64,000 nucleotides of DNA from Hymenobacter nitidus (GTDB lineage Bacteria; Bacteroidota; Bacteroidia; Cytophagales; Hymenobacteraceae): NCBI RefSeq assembly GCF_020447315.1, contig NZ_JAJADQ010000003.1, positions 372,001 to 436,000 of the forward strand, read 5' to 3'. Shown piece by piece: positions 32,580 to 41,482 of this stretch. Under the pieces are notes generated by a model that saw only the letters and a list, made by a program, of their open reading frames with translations, had not been told where the DNA came from and did no database searches. A program made the translations under genes and the position numbers. Numbering within the stretch: the first letter of the stretch is position 1; each line of letters starts with the position of its first letter.

Positions 32580-34508
32580 TTACTTTTCCAGCTGCTCGGC
32601 GCGCTCGGCCAGCTTTTCCCACTGGTCGTTAGTACGGTTCAACTCCTTTTTCACCTGCTCAAACTTCATGGTGGCGTCTTTCAGCTGGGCGGCATTGTTG
32701 TAGATATTGGGGTCGGCCAGCTGCTTTTCGTAGAGGCCCAGCTCCTTTTCCAGGGTCGTGATTTTGCCTTCCACTTCCTTCAACTCCTTGTTCACCTTTT
32801 TCAGCTCGTGCTGGTTGGCTTCACGCTCGGAGCTGGAGACTACCTTCTTTTCCTCCTTCACCGGCTTGGGCGCGGAAGGCGACGCCAGACCGGCTTTCTT
32901 GGCGGCCTTTTCGCGGTCTTCCTGCCACTGCTCGTACTCGGCGTAGGTGCCGGGGTACTCCTTCAGCTGATAGTCCTCGATGTACCAGATCTTGTTGGCC
33001 ACGTTTTCCACGAAGAACCGGTCGTGGCTAATCACGATGTAGGTACCCTGGTACTGGTCGAGGGCCTGAATCAGGATGTTCACCGACTGCATGTCCAGGT
33101 GGTTGGTCGGTTCGTCGAGCAGCAGGAAGTTGGCCTCCGAAATCAGGGTCTTGGCCAGGGCCACGCGGCTTTTCTCACCCCCTGACAGCACCTTGATTTT
33201 CTTGTAGACCTCGTCGCCGGTGAACAGGAAGGAACCCAGCACCGAGCGCAATTCCATTTCGGAGCGCTTCGAGCCGGCCTCTACCATCTCCTGCAGAATC
33301 TCGTTGTCGATGCGCAGGCTTTCGAGCTGGTGCTGGGCGTAGAACGACATGATGACGTTGTGGCCCAGCTGGTGGTTGCCGGTGGTGGGCGCTTCCTGGC
33401 CCGCCACGAGGCGCATCAGCGTTGATTTGCCCTTGCCGTTGGCCCCGATGAGGGCAATTTTGTCGCCCCGCTCGATGTGGACGTGGGTGTCGCGGAAAAT
33501 GATTTTCTCGCCGTACTTCTTGCCCACGTGCTCCATGCGCAGAATGTGGCGGCCGGGCGTCACGGTGAAGTTGAACTTGATGTTCACCTTCGCGTCGTCG
33601 GCGGCCACGTCCTCGATGCGCTCCAGCTTATCCAGGGCCTTGACGCGGCTCTGGGCCTGCTTGGCTTTCGAGGCTTTGGCCTTAAAACGCTCGATAAACC
33701 GCTCGGCCTGCTTGATCTGGGCCTGCTGGTTTTCGAAAGCGCCCTTCTGAATGGCGTTGCGCTCCTCTTTTTCTTCGAGATAGAACGAGTAGTTGCCGGC
33801 GTAGGGCACCAGCTTGCCGCCGGTTACTTCCACGGTGGTATTGGTGGTGCGGTCCAGGAATTCCCGGTCGTGACTCACGATAATAACCGCACCTTCGTAG
33901 CCGGCCAGGTAGTTCTCAATCCACTTGATGGAGGGCAAGTCCAAGTGGTTGGTAGGTTCGTCGAGCAGCAGCAACGAAGGTTGCTGGAGCAGGATTTTGG
34001 CCAGCATCACGCGCATGCGCCAGCCACCCGAAAACAGCTTCAGAGGGCGCTGCAGCTCCTCGGTGGTGAAGCCCAGGCCTTCCAGGATTTCCTCGGCACG
34101 GGCCTGCATCGTGTAGCCGCCCAGCGACTCGAACCGGTCCTGCAAAGCGGCCAGCTTGTCGACCAGGTCGTCGGTGTAGTTGGTTTCGAACTCCAGCAGC
34201 ACCTCATCGATTTTTTTCTGAATCTCCAGGGCCTCGGCAAAGGCCTGCATGGCCACAATCAGGATGGGCTCGTGGGAGTCGTAGCTGAGCAAATCCTGGT
34301 TCAGGAAACCCAGGCTCACGTCCTTGCTCATGGAGATGCTGCCCCCGTCGGGCTTGTACTCGCCCACCAGAATGCGCAGCAGCGTGGATTTACCCCGGCC
34401 ATTGAGGCCGATGAGGCCAATCTTATCCTTGGGCTTGATATGGAGGCTGGCCTTGTCGTAGAGGGTACGCGAGCCGAAATGGAAATCGAGGTCAGTAATG
34501 GAAATCAT
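32580..34508 (-). CDS. ABC-F family ATPase (ribosome-associated)
   Basis: 642 residues from the ATG at 34508. Two ABC domains: Walker A GLNGRGKSTL with LFSGGWRMRV and LLLDEPTNHLDLPS; second GANGKGKSTL, VLSGGEKSRVALAK, LLLDEPTNHLDMQS. The inter-domain linker is charged (ERFIERFKAKASKAKQAQSRV in parts: ERFKAKASKAK), and the C-terminus is a coiled coil (KELKEVEGKITTLEKEL). No membrane segments, so it is an ABC-F protein acting on the ribosome rather than a transporter; subgroup (Uup/EttA/YheS) is not decided. A perfect -7 box precedes it. Confidence 0.94.
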   Translation of the reverse strand: MISITDLDFHFGSRTLYDKASLHIKPKDKIGLIGLNGRGKSTLLRILVGEYKPDGGSISMSKDVSLGFLNQDLLSYDSHEPILIVAMQAFAEALEIQKKIDEVLLEFETNYTDDLVDKLAALQDRFESLGGYTMQARAEEILEGLGFTTEELQRPLKLFSGGWRMRVMLAKILLQQPSLLLLDEPTNHLDLPSIKWIENYLAGYEGAVIIVSHDREFLDRTTNTTVEVTGGKLVPYAGNYSFYLEEKEERNAIQKGAFENQQAQIKQAERFIERFKAKASKAKQAQSRVKALDKLERIEDVAADDAKVNIKFNFTVTPGRHILRMEHVGKKYGEKIIFRDTHVHIERGDKIALIGANGKGKSTLMRLVAGQEAPTTGNHQLGHNVIMSFYAQHQLESLRIDNEILQEMVEAGSKRSEMELRSVLGSFLFTGDEVYKKIKVLSGGEKSRVALAKTLISEANFLLLDEPTNHLDMQSVNILIQALDQYQGTYIVISHDRFFVENVANKIWYIEDYQLKEYPGTYAEYEQWQEDREKAAKKAGLASPSAPKPVKEEKKVVSSSEREANQHELKKVNKELKEVEGKITTLEKELGLYEKQLADPNIYNNAAQLKDATMKFEQVKKELNRTNDQWEKLAERAEQLEK

Positions 34509-34532
34509 CCTACTTTGCGGGCTATGAAGCCG

Positions 34533-34540
34533 CAAAGGTA
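34533..34540 (-). promoter_or_regulatory. Perfect -7 box for the ABC-F gene
   Basis: TACCTTTG on the minus strand, 24 bases before the ATG at 34508, with a TTG about 22 bases further upstream that can serve as the -33 element. Confidence 0.65.
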
Positions 34541-34620
34541 CGGGTTTGGGAGGATGGTATAGCAACCTGCTCTGTTCTGACAACTCTCCGATATCATCTC
34601 AACCTCAATCCCGACTGACT

Positions 34621-35232
34621 ATGGGCTGGAAAGCTTCACTCGTCATAATAAATAGGACAATTGAAATGACGGTTCCCGAACTGATTAAAAAGCTAGGCGG
34701 AAGTCAAGTAACATATACACTGGCATCTACTTTAGAGAAAGCCATATATCCAGAAGAAAACAAACTTTACGTAGGCTTCTATCAGGGAAATACTATAATC
34801 TGTGATGCAGATTTACCTCTTATATTTTATGACGAAGGGTTATCTGAAGTCGAGAAAAATTTCATAAAAATCTTTCCTGAAGCAGAAATCGCAGCACTAA
34901 GCCTTGATAGTTTTGACAATTTTTACGGTTACGCTTTACTTGAGAAAGGTAAAAAGACACGCGTAAAGGTCGGTGACTGCCAGGTTTCGCTCAGACTAGA
35001 GGTAGGCAAACCACTACCAGAAGAGCGAGAAATATACGAAAACTCTATTTTTCGCGATGATAAAACTAGGCTATTCAGAATTGGAGATGATATAGGAACC
35101 AAATATACTGAGGACGCGGTAGGCGAAGAATTTGTCTTTGAAATTGCAAAACGTTTTTTGGGCGACCGGCTTGATTCAAGAGAATTGGATAAGTTGTTTT
35201 TTGAAGTCCCGTTCCAATGCTACGTCAAGTAA
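34621..35232 (+). CDS. A+T-rich accessory protein, DUF6928-like (tentative)
   Basis: 203 residues from ATG 34621. The gene is much richer in A+T than the genes on either side. The layout MGWKASLVIIN at the start, KLYVGFYQGNTIICDADLP in the first third and EREIYENSIF later resembles DUF6928 proteins (MGAKTxxLVY start, YxGxFPG block). That family has no known function. The protein is soluble and acidic. It is followed with almost no gap by a frameshifted gene. Confidence 0.6.
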   Translation: MGWKASLVIINRTIEMTVPELIKKLGGSQVTYTLASTLEKAIYPEENKLYVGFYQGNTIICDADLPLIFYDEGLSEVEKNFIKIFPEAEIAALSLDSFDNFYGYALLEKGKKTRVKVGDCQVSLRLEVGKPLPEEREIYENSIFRDDKTRLFRIGDDIGTKYTEDAVGEEFVFEIAKRFLGDRLDSRELDKLFFEVPFQCYVK

Positions 35233-35260
35233 TATAGAATCACTTATTACTACCCACAAA

Positions 35261-35601
35261 CTGGAACCTCTACGCTACCAGCAGCTCAACAACGATTGGA
35301 ACGCCGACCCGAATGCTCCGCAGCCAAGCCTGACAGTTACAGGACAAACGTTACACCTTGAATTCTATCTGAATTCCTTCCAGTTCGGGCAATTTCAAGA
35401 AGGGAAGCGGGCTTATTTGACTTTTCAGAATTGTTACAAATTTTCTTTTGACACGTTAAACGATGAAGGATATTACAATGGGCAGCACCGCTACGACTAT
35501 CAGAAATTGCCCTGGGGAGAATTTATGAACTATTCACTAACTGGCAAACGGATTTTCCGCACGATGTGGTGTTTATCAGTCCAGACTTCCATTTACCTTA
35601 A
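35261..35601 (+). pseudogene. Small conserved protein with one-base frameshift and no normal start
   Basis: The frame from 35261 reads LEPLRYQQLNNDWNADPN, then LHLEFYLNSFQF and TLNDEGYYNGQHRYDY, ending WGEF at 35524. In that frame translation then drifts into non-protein-like sequence. In the +1-shifted frame the expected end follows: YELFTNWQTDFPHDVVFISP and a stop at 35601. One extra T in the TTT run at 35522-35524 restores a single protein. There is also no ATG, GTG or TTG between the upstream stop and 35261 in frame, so the 5' end is damaged or uses CTG. Function unknown. Confidence 0.62.
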
Positions 35602-35726
35602 TTTCGTTATTTCCTCTTCTTTATGAGGTATTCTATATTAGAATATGTCGCAGAAATTGGCATTTTCAATTTATTAAATAGGTCTGAATCCATGAAGGCA
35701 CAAGCTTCTGGGCGCTACTATATCGT

Positions 35727-36434
35727 ATGAGCTTACAATCAGTTACCATAAGTGACCAAGTCGATTGGCTGGCAATACCAACACCTGGCCCTGACTCGTC
35801 TCTGAAGGAATACTTACCGCGTGGTTTTGCCGCCTATCTCAAAATTCTGACGCCTTTGGGCATTGATCGGCGCATTCCGCTGAACAACTATTCTTTCTCG
35901 AGCCGGTCAATTGACGCCTTAAACAACCGGGTAAACTTCTGGAACACCTACCGGATTGTCGGTGGCCGCCCCGCCCCTGAGAATCTGGAGCCAATCAGCT
36001 ACCGGGAATTAGCCGCCAGCCTTGGAGTTGCTTACGATGCTTCCTTTGATGCCGCCGCTATCAGCCGCCAGTATAACGGCTACTGGCCGCCAAACCTAGG
36101 GGGCAGTGACACTTTAGAAGCCGCTTTCAGTCAGAAACTGGTAGCCGCACTGGGGGCTGCCACGCCAACCTATTTTTACGGTTCGCTGGATGATGGCAAC
36201 TACCACTTTACTGCCGACAACGACCTAACGGACTGGCTTGAGTTGGGCGTAGCGGCAGATTTAGGCCCTGTTTTTCAGCGTGACCGGGACTATCCCAGCT
36301 ACGCATTTGCCGCCGACCACTCATGGTGCCTGCGGCATCCGGAAGATGCCGGCTGGTTGTTGCTGGGCTGCTCAACACAATTGCGGGAAAGCTTGCACAC
36401 TTGTGCTGCTTTAGAGCTTTTTGACCTCACATAA
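35727..36434 (+). CDS. Hypothetical protein, accessory patch
   Basis: 235 residues. Soluble, rich in Tyr, Trp and Asp (ISRQYNGYWPPNLGGSD, YFYGSLDDGNYHFTADNDL). No family was recognised. Its base composition lies between the A+T-rich genes before it and the GC-rich core genes after it. It probably belongs to the same accessory patch as 34621-35601; such gene sets often hold immunity-type proteins, but no toxin gene is present. Confidence 0.65.
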   Translation: MSLQSVTISDQVDWLAIPTPGPDSSLKEYLPRGFAAYLKILTPLGIDRRIPLNNYSFSSRSIDALNNRVNFWNTYRIVGGRPAPENLEPISYRELAASLGVAYDASFDAAAISRQYNGYWPPNLGGSDTLEAAFSQKLVAALGAATPTYFYGSLDDGNYHFTADNDLTDWLELGVAADLGPVFQRDRDYPSYAFAADHSWCLRHPEDAGWLLLGCSTQLRESLHTCAALELFDLT

Positions 36435-36567
36435 TTTACAAGCATCGACTCGCTTGTATCAGCTGAATGCCAACGCTTCATCCACAAAACATTCAACAAA
36501 ACCTATTTAGCCGCGAAACTTTCTGCTACGTAGAAATCCGTATTGCATTCTACGTACTTCCCACAAT

Positions 36568-37275
36568 ATGTCTTTTTCCCGGTCTTCTCTTATTCCTCAT
36601 AATGATGAGGACCGGCTCCTGGCACTCAGCCGCTACCGAGTAGCGGGCACGGCCCCCGAGCACCTATTCGACGGAATAGCCGCTCTCACGGCCAAGCTTT
36701 TTGGGGCGCCCATTGCTCTGGTTTCGCTGGTGGCGGAAGATAGCGTCTGGTTTAAAGCCCACTTCGGCCTGCCCGACGCGACGCGGGTAAACCGCGCCCA
36801 AAGCCTGTGCTCGGTGGCCATTCTGCACGACGAGGCCACCATCTTCGAAAACCTGCGCCAGCAGCCCTGCACCCTGATTGAGTCCGACGTGCTGGAGCAG
36901 CTGAACCTGGCATTCTACGCCAGCCAGCCCCTGCAAACCACCGACGGCTTCAACATCGGGGCCCTCTGTGTCATCGACCACCAGGCCCGTACGTTCACGC
37001 CCGATGAGCAGAAACTTCTCAAGCAGCTGGCTATTAGCGTAATGCTCTTCCTGGAATTACGCCGGGAGGGCATCACGCTGCCCGTGCCCGGTGCGCCTGC
37101 CCACCTGACCGTCCCGGCCCTGTTGCACAGCCTCACCCTACTGGCCGAAATCGGCAGCAGCGGGGCCGCCATTGATATCGATGGCAATCCGGTGGGCACC
37201 CCGGCTATTCATCAGGAGGCCGGGCACATTATGCTGCTCATCAACCGCCGGCTTCAAGAGGTACTGGCCGCGTAG
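36568..37275 (+). CDS. Stand-alone GAF domain protein
   Basis: 235 residues. The GAF domain covers about 15-165: LFGAPIALVSLVAEDSVWFKAHFGLP in parts (APIALVSLVAEDSVWFKA), SLCSVAILHDE, YASQPLQTTDGFNIGALCVID and FTPDEQKLLKQLA. The Cys in LCSVAI matches the position used by some GAF sensors. No output domain (kinase, cyclase, HTH) follows; the C-terminal 60 residues are helical. A sensory or ligand-binding role is inferred. No partner histidine kinase is adjacent. Confidence 0.85.
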   Translation: MSFSRSSLIPHNDEDRLLALSRYRVAGTAPEHLFDGIAALTAKLFGAPIALVSLVAEDSVWFKAHFGLPDATRVNRAQSLCSVAILHDEATIFENLRQQPCTLIESDVLEQLNLAFYASQPLQTTDGFNIGALCVIDHQARTFTPDEQKLLKQLAISVMLFLELRREGITLPVPGAPAHLTVPALLHSLTLLAEIGSSGAAIDIDGNPVGTPAIHQEAGHIMLLINRRLQEVLAA

Positions 37276-37330
37276 CTACTACCCTACTGTACACTCTCAT
37301 CATCTGGTAGCCGCCAACGCTACCAAGGGT

Positions 37331-38965
37331 TCAGCCCACAAACGGCGACCGGAACTCCGGCGCCACGCGCTTTTTCGACGTCTGCTCATACGCGTAGGCC
37401 AACGTCAGCAAGGGCCCTTCCTGGTAGGCACCGCCCACAAACGACAAGCCCACCGGCAGGCCGTGCGCCTGTCCCATCGGGACGGTAATGTGGGGGTAGC
37501 CAGCCATTGCCGCCGGCGAGGAAAAGCCCGGACCTTTCCAGGAGTCCCCGTTGATCAGGTCGAGGCAGGGCGCCGGGCCGTTGGTAACGGCCACGATACC
37601 GTCGAGGCGGTTGTCATGCAGTGCCGCGTCGAGGGCCTGACGGGCTCCCTGGTGCGACTTTTTCAGGGCCGCCTGGTACTTGGTGCTGCTCAGGCCGTCG
37701 GTTTTGTCGGCGGCTTCCAGAATTTCCTGCTGGAAGAAAGGCATGGCCTTCGCCTTGTTCTGGGCATTAAAGCGCATAACGTCGGCCACGGTTTTCACCG
37801 GCGCGCCGGCCGTGCTCAGGTACTTGTTCACCCCGTCCTTGAATTCGTAAAGCAGCACGTCATATTCGGCCTCGCCCAGCGGGTCGGTGTGCTTTTCCAG
37901 CTCAATTTCCACGATGGTGGCGCCCTGGCTTTTGAGCAGCTCCACGGCCGCCAGCAGCAGCGGCACTGCATCGGAGCTGCCCTTCAGGTGGTTTTTCTCG
38001 ACGCCCAGGCGCTTGCCTTTCAGTCCGTCGGGCTTAAGAAACGCAGTATAATCCGGGGCGGCTTTGCCGGTGCTTTCCCGGGTTACGGCGTCGGCGGCAT
38101 CTACGCCGGCCAGGGCCCCCAGCAGCAGGGCCGCGTCGCGCACGGTGCGGGCCATGGGGCCGGCCGTGTCCTGGGTGGCCGAAATCGGGATGATGCCCGC
38201 CCGGCTCAGCAGCCCCACCGTCGGCTTGATGCCTACGATGCCCGAGCACGAGGCCGGCGACACCACCGAGCCGTCGGTTTCGGTGCCGATGGCTACGGCG
38301 CACAGGTTGGCGGCCACGGCCACACCCGAGCCCGAGCTGGAGCCGCTGGGCGTGCGGTCCAGAATGTAGGCGTTGCGGGTCTGGCCGCCGCGGCTGCTCC
38401 AGCCGCTGGTAGAGCGGGTAGAGCGGAAATTGGCCCACTCGCTCAGGTTGGTTTTGCCCAACAGCACGGCCCCGGCGGCCCGCAGCCGCTGCACGATAAA
38501 GGCGTCCTGCTGCGCCTTGTGCCCGGCCAGGGCCAGAGAGCCGGCGGTAGTTTGCATCCGGTCGGCCGTGTCGATGTTGTCTTTGATGAGCACCGGAATG
38601 CCGTGCAGGGGGCCGCGCACCTTGCCGCTTTTTCGCTCCTTGTCCAGTGCATCGGCCAAACTCAGCGCGTCGGGGTTCACCTCAATCACCGAGTTGAGCT
38701 TGGGCCCGTTCTTGTCGATGGCCTCGATGCGCTGCAGGTAAAGCTCCGTCAGGCTGCGGGCCGTGTGCTGGCCGCTGGTCATCTTCTGCTGCAGCTCAGT
38801 TATGGTCGCCTCCTGTAGCTCGAAGGTATCGGTAGCTGGGGCGCTGCCCTGCGCAGCGGCGGCCTGGCGGGTGTCGTTGGCCTCCGTGGAGCAGCTGCTC
38901 AGCGTCCAGGTGGAAAGGGCCACACTGGCCAGGCTGCTGTTGCGCAGAAAAAGACGTCGGTTCAT
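37331..38965 (-). CDS. Amidase (amidase-signature family), exported
   Basis: 544 residues from the ATG at 38965. The N-terminus [17 protein letters not shown] is twin-arginine-like and ends with SSC, so Tat export and possibly lipid attachment are likely. The Ser-cisSer-Lys triad is present: Lys in [11 protein letters not shown], the Gly/Ser loop [18 protein letters not shown] in parts ([10 protein letters not shown]), and the nucleophile region [16 protein letters not shown] (TETDGSVV). It hydrolyses amide bonds; the substrate is unknown. It lies 60 bases downstream of the DUF2256 gene on the same strand. Confidence 0.92.
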   Translation of the reverse strand: MNRRLFLRNSSLASVALSTWTLSSCSTEANDTRQAAAAQGSAPATDTFELQEATITELQQKMTSGQHTARSLTELYLQRIEAIDKNGPKLNSVIEVNPDALSLADALDKERKSGKVRGPLHGIPVLIKDNIDTADRMQTTAGSLALAGHKAQQDAFIVQRLRAAGAVLLGKTNLSEWANFRSTRSTSGWSSRGGQTRNAYILDRTPSGSSSGSGVAVAANLCAVAIGTETDGSVVSPASCSGIVGIKPTVGLLSRAGIIPISATQDTAGPMARTVRDAALLLGALAGVDAADAVTRESTGKAAPDYTAFLKPDGLKGKRLGVEKNHLKGSSDAVPLLLAAVELLKSQGATIVEIELEKHTDPLGEAEYDVLLYEFKDGVNKYLSTAGAPVKTVADVMRFNAQNKAKAMPFFQQEILEAADKTDGLSSTKYQAALKKSHQGARQALDAALHDNRLDGIVAVTNGPAPCLDLINGDSWKGPGFSSPAAMAGYPHITVPMGQAHGLPVGLSFVGGAYQEGPLLTLAYAYEQTSKKRVAPEFRSPFVG

Positions 38966-39025
38966 TCGCGGTTTTTGGGGGTCAAGATACGGATGGCGGA
39001 CTGGCTTCGGCAACCCGCTGCCCGG

Positions 39026-39202
39026 CTACGACTGGCCAGGGCGCGGGTTCTTATTACGCTGGCATTTTTCGCCGCAGTATTTCACCTCGTCCCAACAGTT
39101 GCGCCACTTTTTGCGGTACTCAAACGGCCGGCCGCAGGTAGCGCAGAGTTTCGTGGGCAGATTACCTTTGACCAGCTTGGCCGGCACGATGGAAGAAGAC
39201 AT
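39026..39202 (-). CDS. DUF2256 family protein, 58 residues
   Basis: This short gene was found by translating the gap. It begins at ATG 39202 and stops with TAG at 39026. The protein has LPTKLCATCGRPFEYRKKW and VKYCGEKCQRNKNP, the DUF2256 pattern (KxCxxCGRPFxxRKKWxxxWxxVxYCSxxC), with four cysteines for a zinc site. DUF2256 proteins are short, common in Bacteroidota and Cyanobacteria, and of unknown function; a nucleic-acid-binding zinc ribbon is plausible. The only other open frame here is antisense and not protein-like. Confidence 0.85.
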   Translation of the reverse strand: MSSSIVPAKLVKGNLPTKLCATCGRPFEYRKKWRNCWDEVKYCGEKCQRNKNPRPGQS

Positions 39203-39292
39203 ATGCTGCTAACTCCAAAGCTCGGCGCTTGTTTGGGCAGTTGTTGCCTAAGCCTACCCAGCGGGCCTCTGTACTGGATAGTATTCCCTTCC

Positions 39293-39300
39293 TATCTTTC
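39293..39300 (+). promoter_or_regulatory. -7-like box for the first beta-propeller lipoprotein
   Basis: TATCTTTC has one mismatch to TAnnTTTG, 30 bases before the ATG at 39331. Confidence 0.45.
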
Positions 39301-39330
39301 CGCTCTAACTTCCACTAACCGCGTATTGTG

Positions 39331-40362
39331 ATGCCCTTATCGAATTTGGCCGCTTATCGTTTTGTGTTGCCCAAAGGCGCGGCCCTGCTACTCGGCATCT
39401 GCGGGCTGTCGGGCTGCCTGGATACGGCTCCGCCCGTACCGAACAAGGCTGTACCGAAGAAGGATGTAGGGCCCTTGCTGATCAGCTTTTCCAAAGACAA
39501 CTTGTATCCGGAAGGCGTGGAATACGGCACCGACAGCAAGTACTTCTATGTGAGTTCGCTCACGAGCAGCACCATCGGGAAGGTGTCGCAAGGCGGGACC
39601 TACTCGGCATTTATCACCGACACCTGCCTGGTATCGTCGTACGGCCTGCAAATTGATGCTAGCGGCAACCGCCTGCTGGTCGCCATTGCTGACCCCGGCC
39701 ACAACAAGGCCCGAACTTCGGCGGCCACCAAAAACAAGCTGGCGGCGCTGGCCAGCTTCGACATATATGGCAGGCGCGTGGGCTACGTCAACCTGGGTAA
39801 GCTGCGGCCGGGCCTCAATCATTTTGCCAACGACGTGGCCATCGACCTGTCGGGCAACACGTACGTTACCGACAGCTTCGCGCCTATTATTTATAAAGTA
39901 GATAAGGTTGGCGTAGCCACTGTGCTGGTGGAAGATGCCCGGTTAGGCGCGCCAGCCGGCCAGGTGGGGCTCAATGGTATTGTATTTCACTCCGGCGGCT
40001 ATCTGTTGGTAGCCAAAACCGATGACGGAAGTCTGTTCAAAATTCCGCTCAGCAACCCCGGCAGCTTTACCCAGGTTGCCACTACGCAGGACCTAAAAGG
40101 CATCGACGGCCTTTCGCTCGATGATCCTACTCGGCTCTACGCGGTTTCGGGCACCCAGGCCAAAGTATTCAACCTCACCACAAGCAATAACTGGACAACG
40201 GCTTTAAGCCAGGGCTCCTTTGCCACCTCACCTGAGCATCCTACCACCCTGGCCCGCCTCAGTCTTACCGAAACTTACGTACTGTCTTCGCGTCTTACCG
40301 AACTGCAGAACCCGCCACCTAGTCCTTCTTCTTTATTTAGCCTGAACAAAGTACGCTTCTAG
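39331..40362 (+). CDS. SMP-30/NHL-like beta-propeller lipoprotein, copy 1
   Basis: 343 residues from the ATG at 39331. Lipobox LSGC (Cys near 29). Propeller blades show YPEGVEYGTDSKYFYVSSLTS in parts (YPEGVEYGTD), GLQIDASGNRLLVAIADPG, HFANDVAIDLSGNTYVTDSFAP (FANDVAIDLSGN), GLNGIVFHSGGYLLVAKTDDG and KGIDGLSLDDPTRLYAVSG. The Asn/Asp blade pattern is like SMP-30/gluconolactonases, but the metal-ligand Glu and Asp cannot be confirmed by eye. A close paralogue follows after 19 bases. Confidence 0.82.
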   Translation: MPLSNLAAYRFVLPKGAALLLGICGLSGCLDTAPPVPNKAVPKKDVGPLLISFSKDNLYPEGVEYGTDSKYFYVSSLTSSTIGKVSQGGTYSAFITDTCLVSSYGLQIDASGNRLLVAIADPGHNKARTSAATKNKLAALASFDIYGRRVGYVNLGKLRPGLNHFANDVAIDLSGNTYVTDSFAPIIYKVDKVGVATVLVEDARLGAPAGQVGLNGIVFHSGGYLLVAKTDDGSLFKIPLSNPGSFTQVATTQDLKGIDGLSLDDPTRLYAVSGTQAKVFNLTTSNNWTTALSQGSFATSPEHPTTLARLSLTETYVLSSRLTELQNPPPSPSSLFSLNKVRF

Positions 40363-40381
40363 CTACCCTCTTTTTTCAATT

Positions 40382-41404
40382 ATGACCTCTCTAGTTTTCT
40401 TTCTGCGCACACCGCGCGTTGCGGTCAGCACGCTGGGCTTGCTGGTAGGCACCCTGAGCTTCTCAGGCTGCACGGGCAACGAATCGTTCCAGGAAACGCC
40501 ACTGCCGGCCGGCCCGGATCTGGTGACGTTCACCAAGGAAAACCTCTACCCGGAAGGCGTTGAGTACGATACCAACGGCCGCCGCTTCCTGGTCAGCTCC
40601 CTGACCACGGGCAGCATCGGCCAGATAGCCGAGAATGGCACCTATGCGCCCTTTATTACTGATGGCAGCCTGGTATCGTCGACGGGCCTGCAGATTGATG
40701 CGCTGCGCAACCGCCTGCTAGTGGCCGTAGCCGACCCGGGCTACAACACGGCCAAAACCTCGGCAGCCACCAGGGGCAAGCTCGCGGGTGTGGCCAGCTT
40801 CGACGGCCTGGGCAAGTTTCTGGGCTACGTAGATCTGGGCAAGCTGCGTCCCGACCTGAGCCACTTCGCCAACGACATGGCCGTCGACCAGGCGGGCAAC
40901 GTGTACGTGACCGACAGCTTTGCGCCCATCATCTACAAGATAGACGCACTGGGCGCAGCTTCGGTGTTTGTGGAAGATGCCCGCCTGGGCGCCCCAGCCG
41001 GGCAGTTTGGCCTGAACGGCATCGAGCTGCACCCCGACGGCTACCTGCTGGTGGCCAAGAGCGACGACGGCAGCCTGTTCAAGGTACCGATTGCCAACCC
41101 CAGCAGCCTCACCAAAGTCACGACCACCCAGGATTTGAAGGGTATCGACGGGCTTGTACTGGTGGAAACCAACCGGCTGTACGCCGTTACCAATGCCCAG
41201 TCCAAGGTGTATAACCTGACCACGGCCACCAACTGGAGCGAGGCCACCGTGGCTGGCACCTTCACCACCGAGGCGCAGTACCCGACCACGCTCACGCGCC
41301 GCAGTGCCACCGAAACCTACGTGCTGTACTCCCGCATCAACGAGCTGCAAACCCCGACCACGCCGCCGGCCAGCCAGTTCAGCATCGCCAAGCTGAAATT
41401 CTAG
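40382..41404 (+). CDS. SMP-30/NHL-like beta-propeller lipoprotein, copy 2
   Basis: 340 residues, same organisation as copy 1 over the full length: lipobox FSGC, YPEGVEYDTNGRRFLVSSL in parts, HFANDMAVDQAGNVYVTDSFAP (FANDMAVDQAGN), GLNGIELHPDGYLLVAKSDDG and KGIDGLVLVETNRLYAV. Third-position changes outnumber amino-acid changes, so both copies look maintained. A tandem duplication is the simplest explanation. The pair is probably co-transcribed and ends at a terminator whose hairpin overlaps the end of the opposite AsmA-like gene. Confidence 0.82.
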   Translation: MTSLVFFLRTPRVAVSTLGLLVGTLSFSGCTGNESFQETPLPAGPDLVTFTKENLYPEGVEYDTNGRRFLVSSLTTGSIGQIAENGTYAPFITDGSLVSSTGLQIDALRNRLLVAVADPGYNTAKTSAATRGKLAGVASFDGLGKFLGYVDLGKLRPDLSHFANDMAVDQAGNVYVTDSFAPIIYKIDALGAASVFVEDARLGAPAGQFGLNGIELHPDGYLLVAKSDDGSLFKVPIANPSSLTKVTTTQDLKGIDGLVLVETNRLYAVTNAQSKVYNLTTATNWSEATVAGTFTTEAQYPTTLTRRSATETYVLYSRINELQTPTTPPASQFSIAKLKF

Positions 41405-41424
41405 CCCAACGCCACTTTTTCGGC

Positions 41425-41482
41425 TGGCCCAGAGCAGCAGCAGTAGCCTAAGGCTGCTCGCTGATGCTCTGGGCCATTTTTT
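41425..41482 (+). terminator. Intrinsic terminator overlapping the opposite gene's end
   Basis: TGGCCCAGAGCA (41425-41436) and TGCTCTGGGCCA (41465-41476) pair perfectly around a loop that has a smaller hairpin, followed by six T. The right arm lies inside the last codons of the convergent AsmA-like gene. Confidence 0.85.

Noticed and set aside
35132..35260. Start at ATG 35132 for the frameshifted small gene
   Set aside because: It would overlap the upstream gene by about 100 bases, and the first 43 residues are not protein-like; they are the shadow of the upstream coding frame.
37172..38818. Plus-strand open frame of 548 codons opposite the amidase
   Set aside because: The minus-strand amidase has the full Ser-cisSer-Lys signature; the plus frame is Arg/Gly-rich shadow.
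38975..39331. Plus-strand open frame of 118 codons before the lipoprotein genes
   Set aside because: The minus strand encodes a complete DUF2256 protein here, which explains the open antisense frame.
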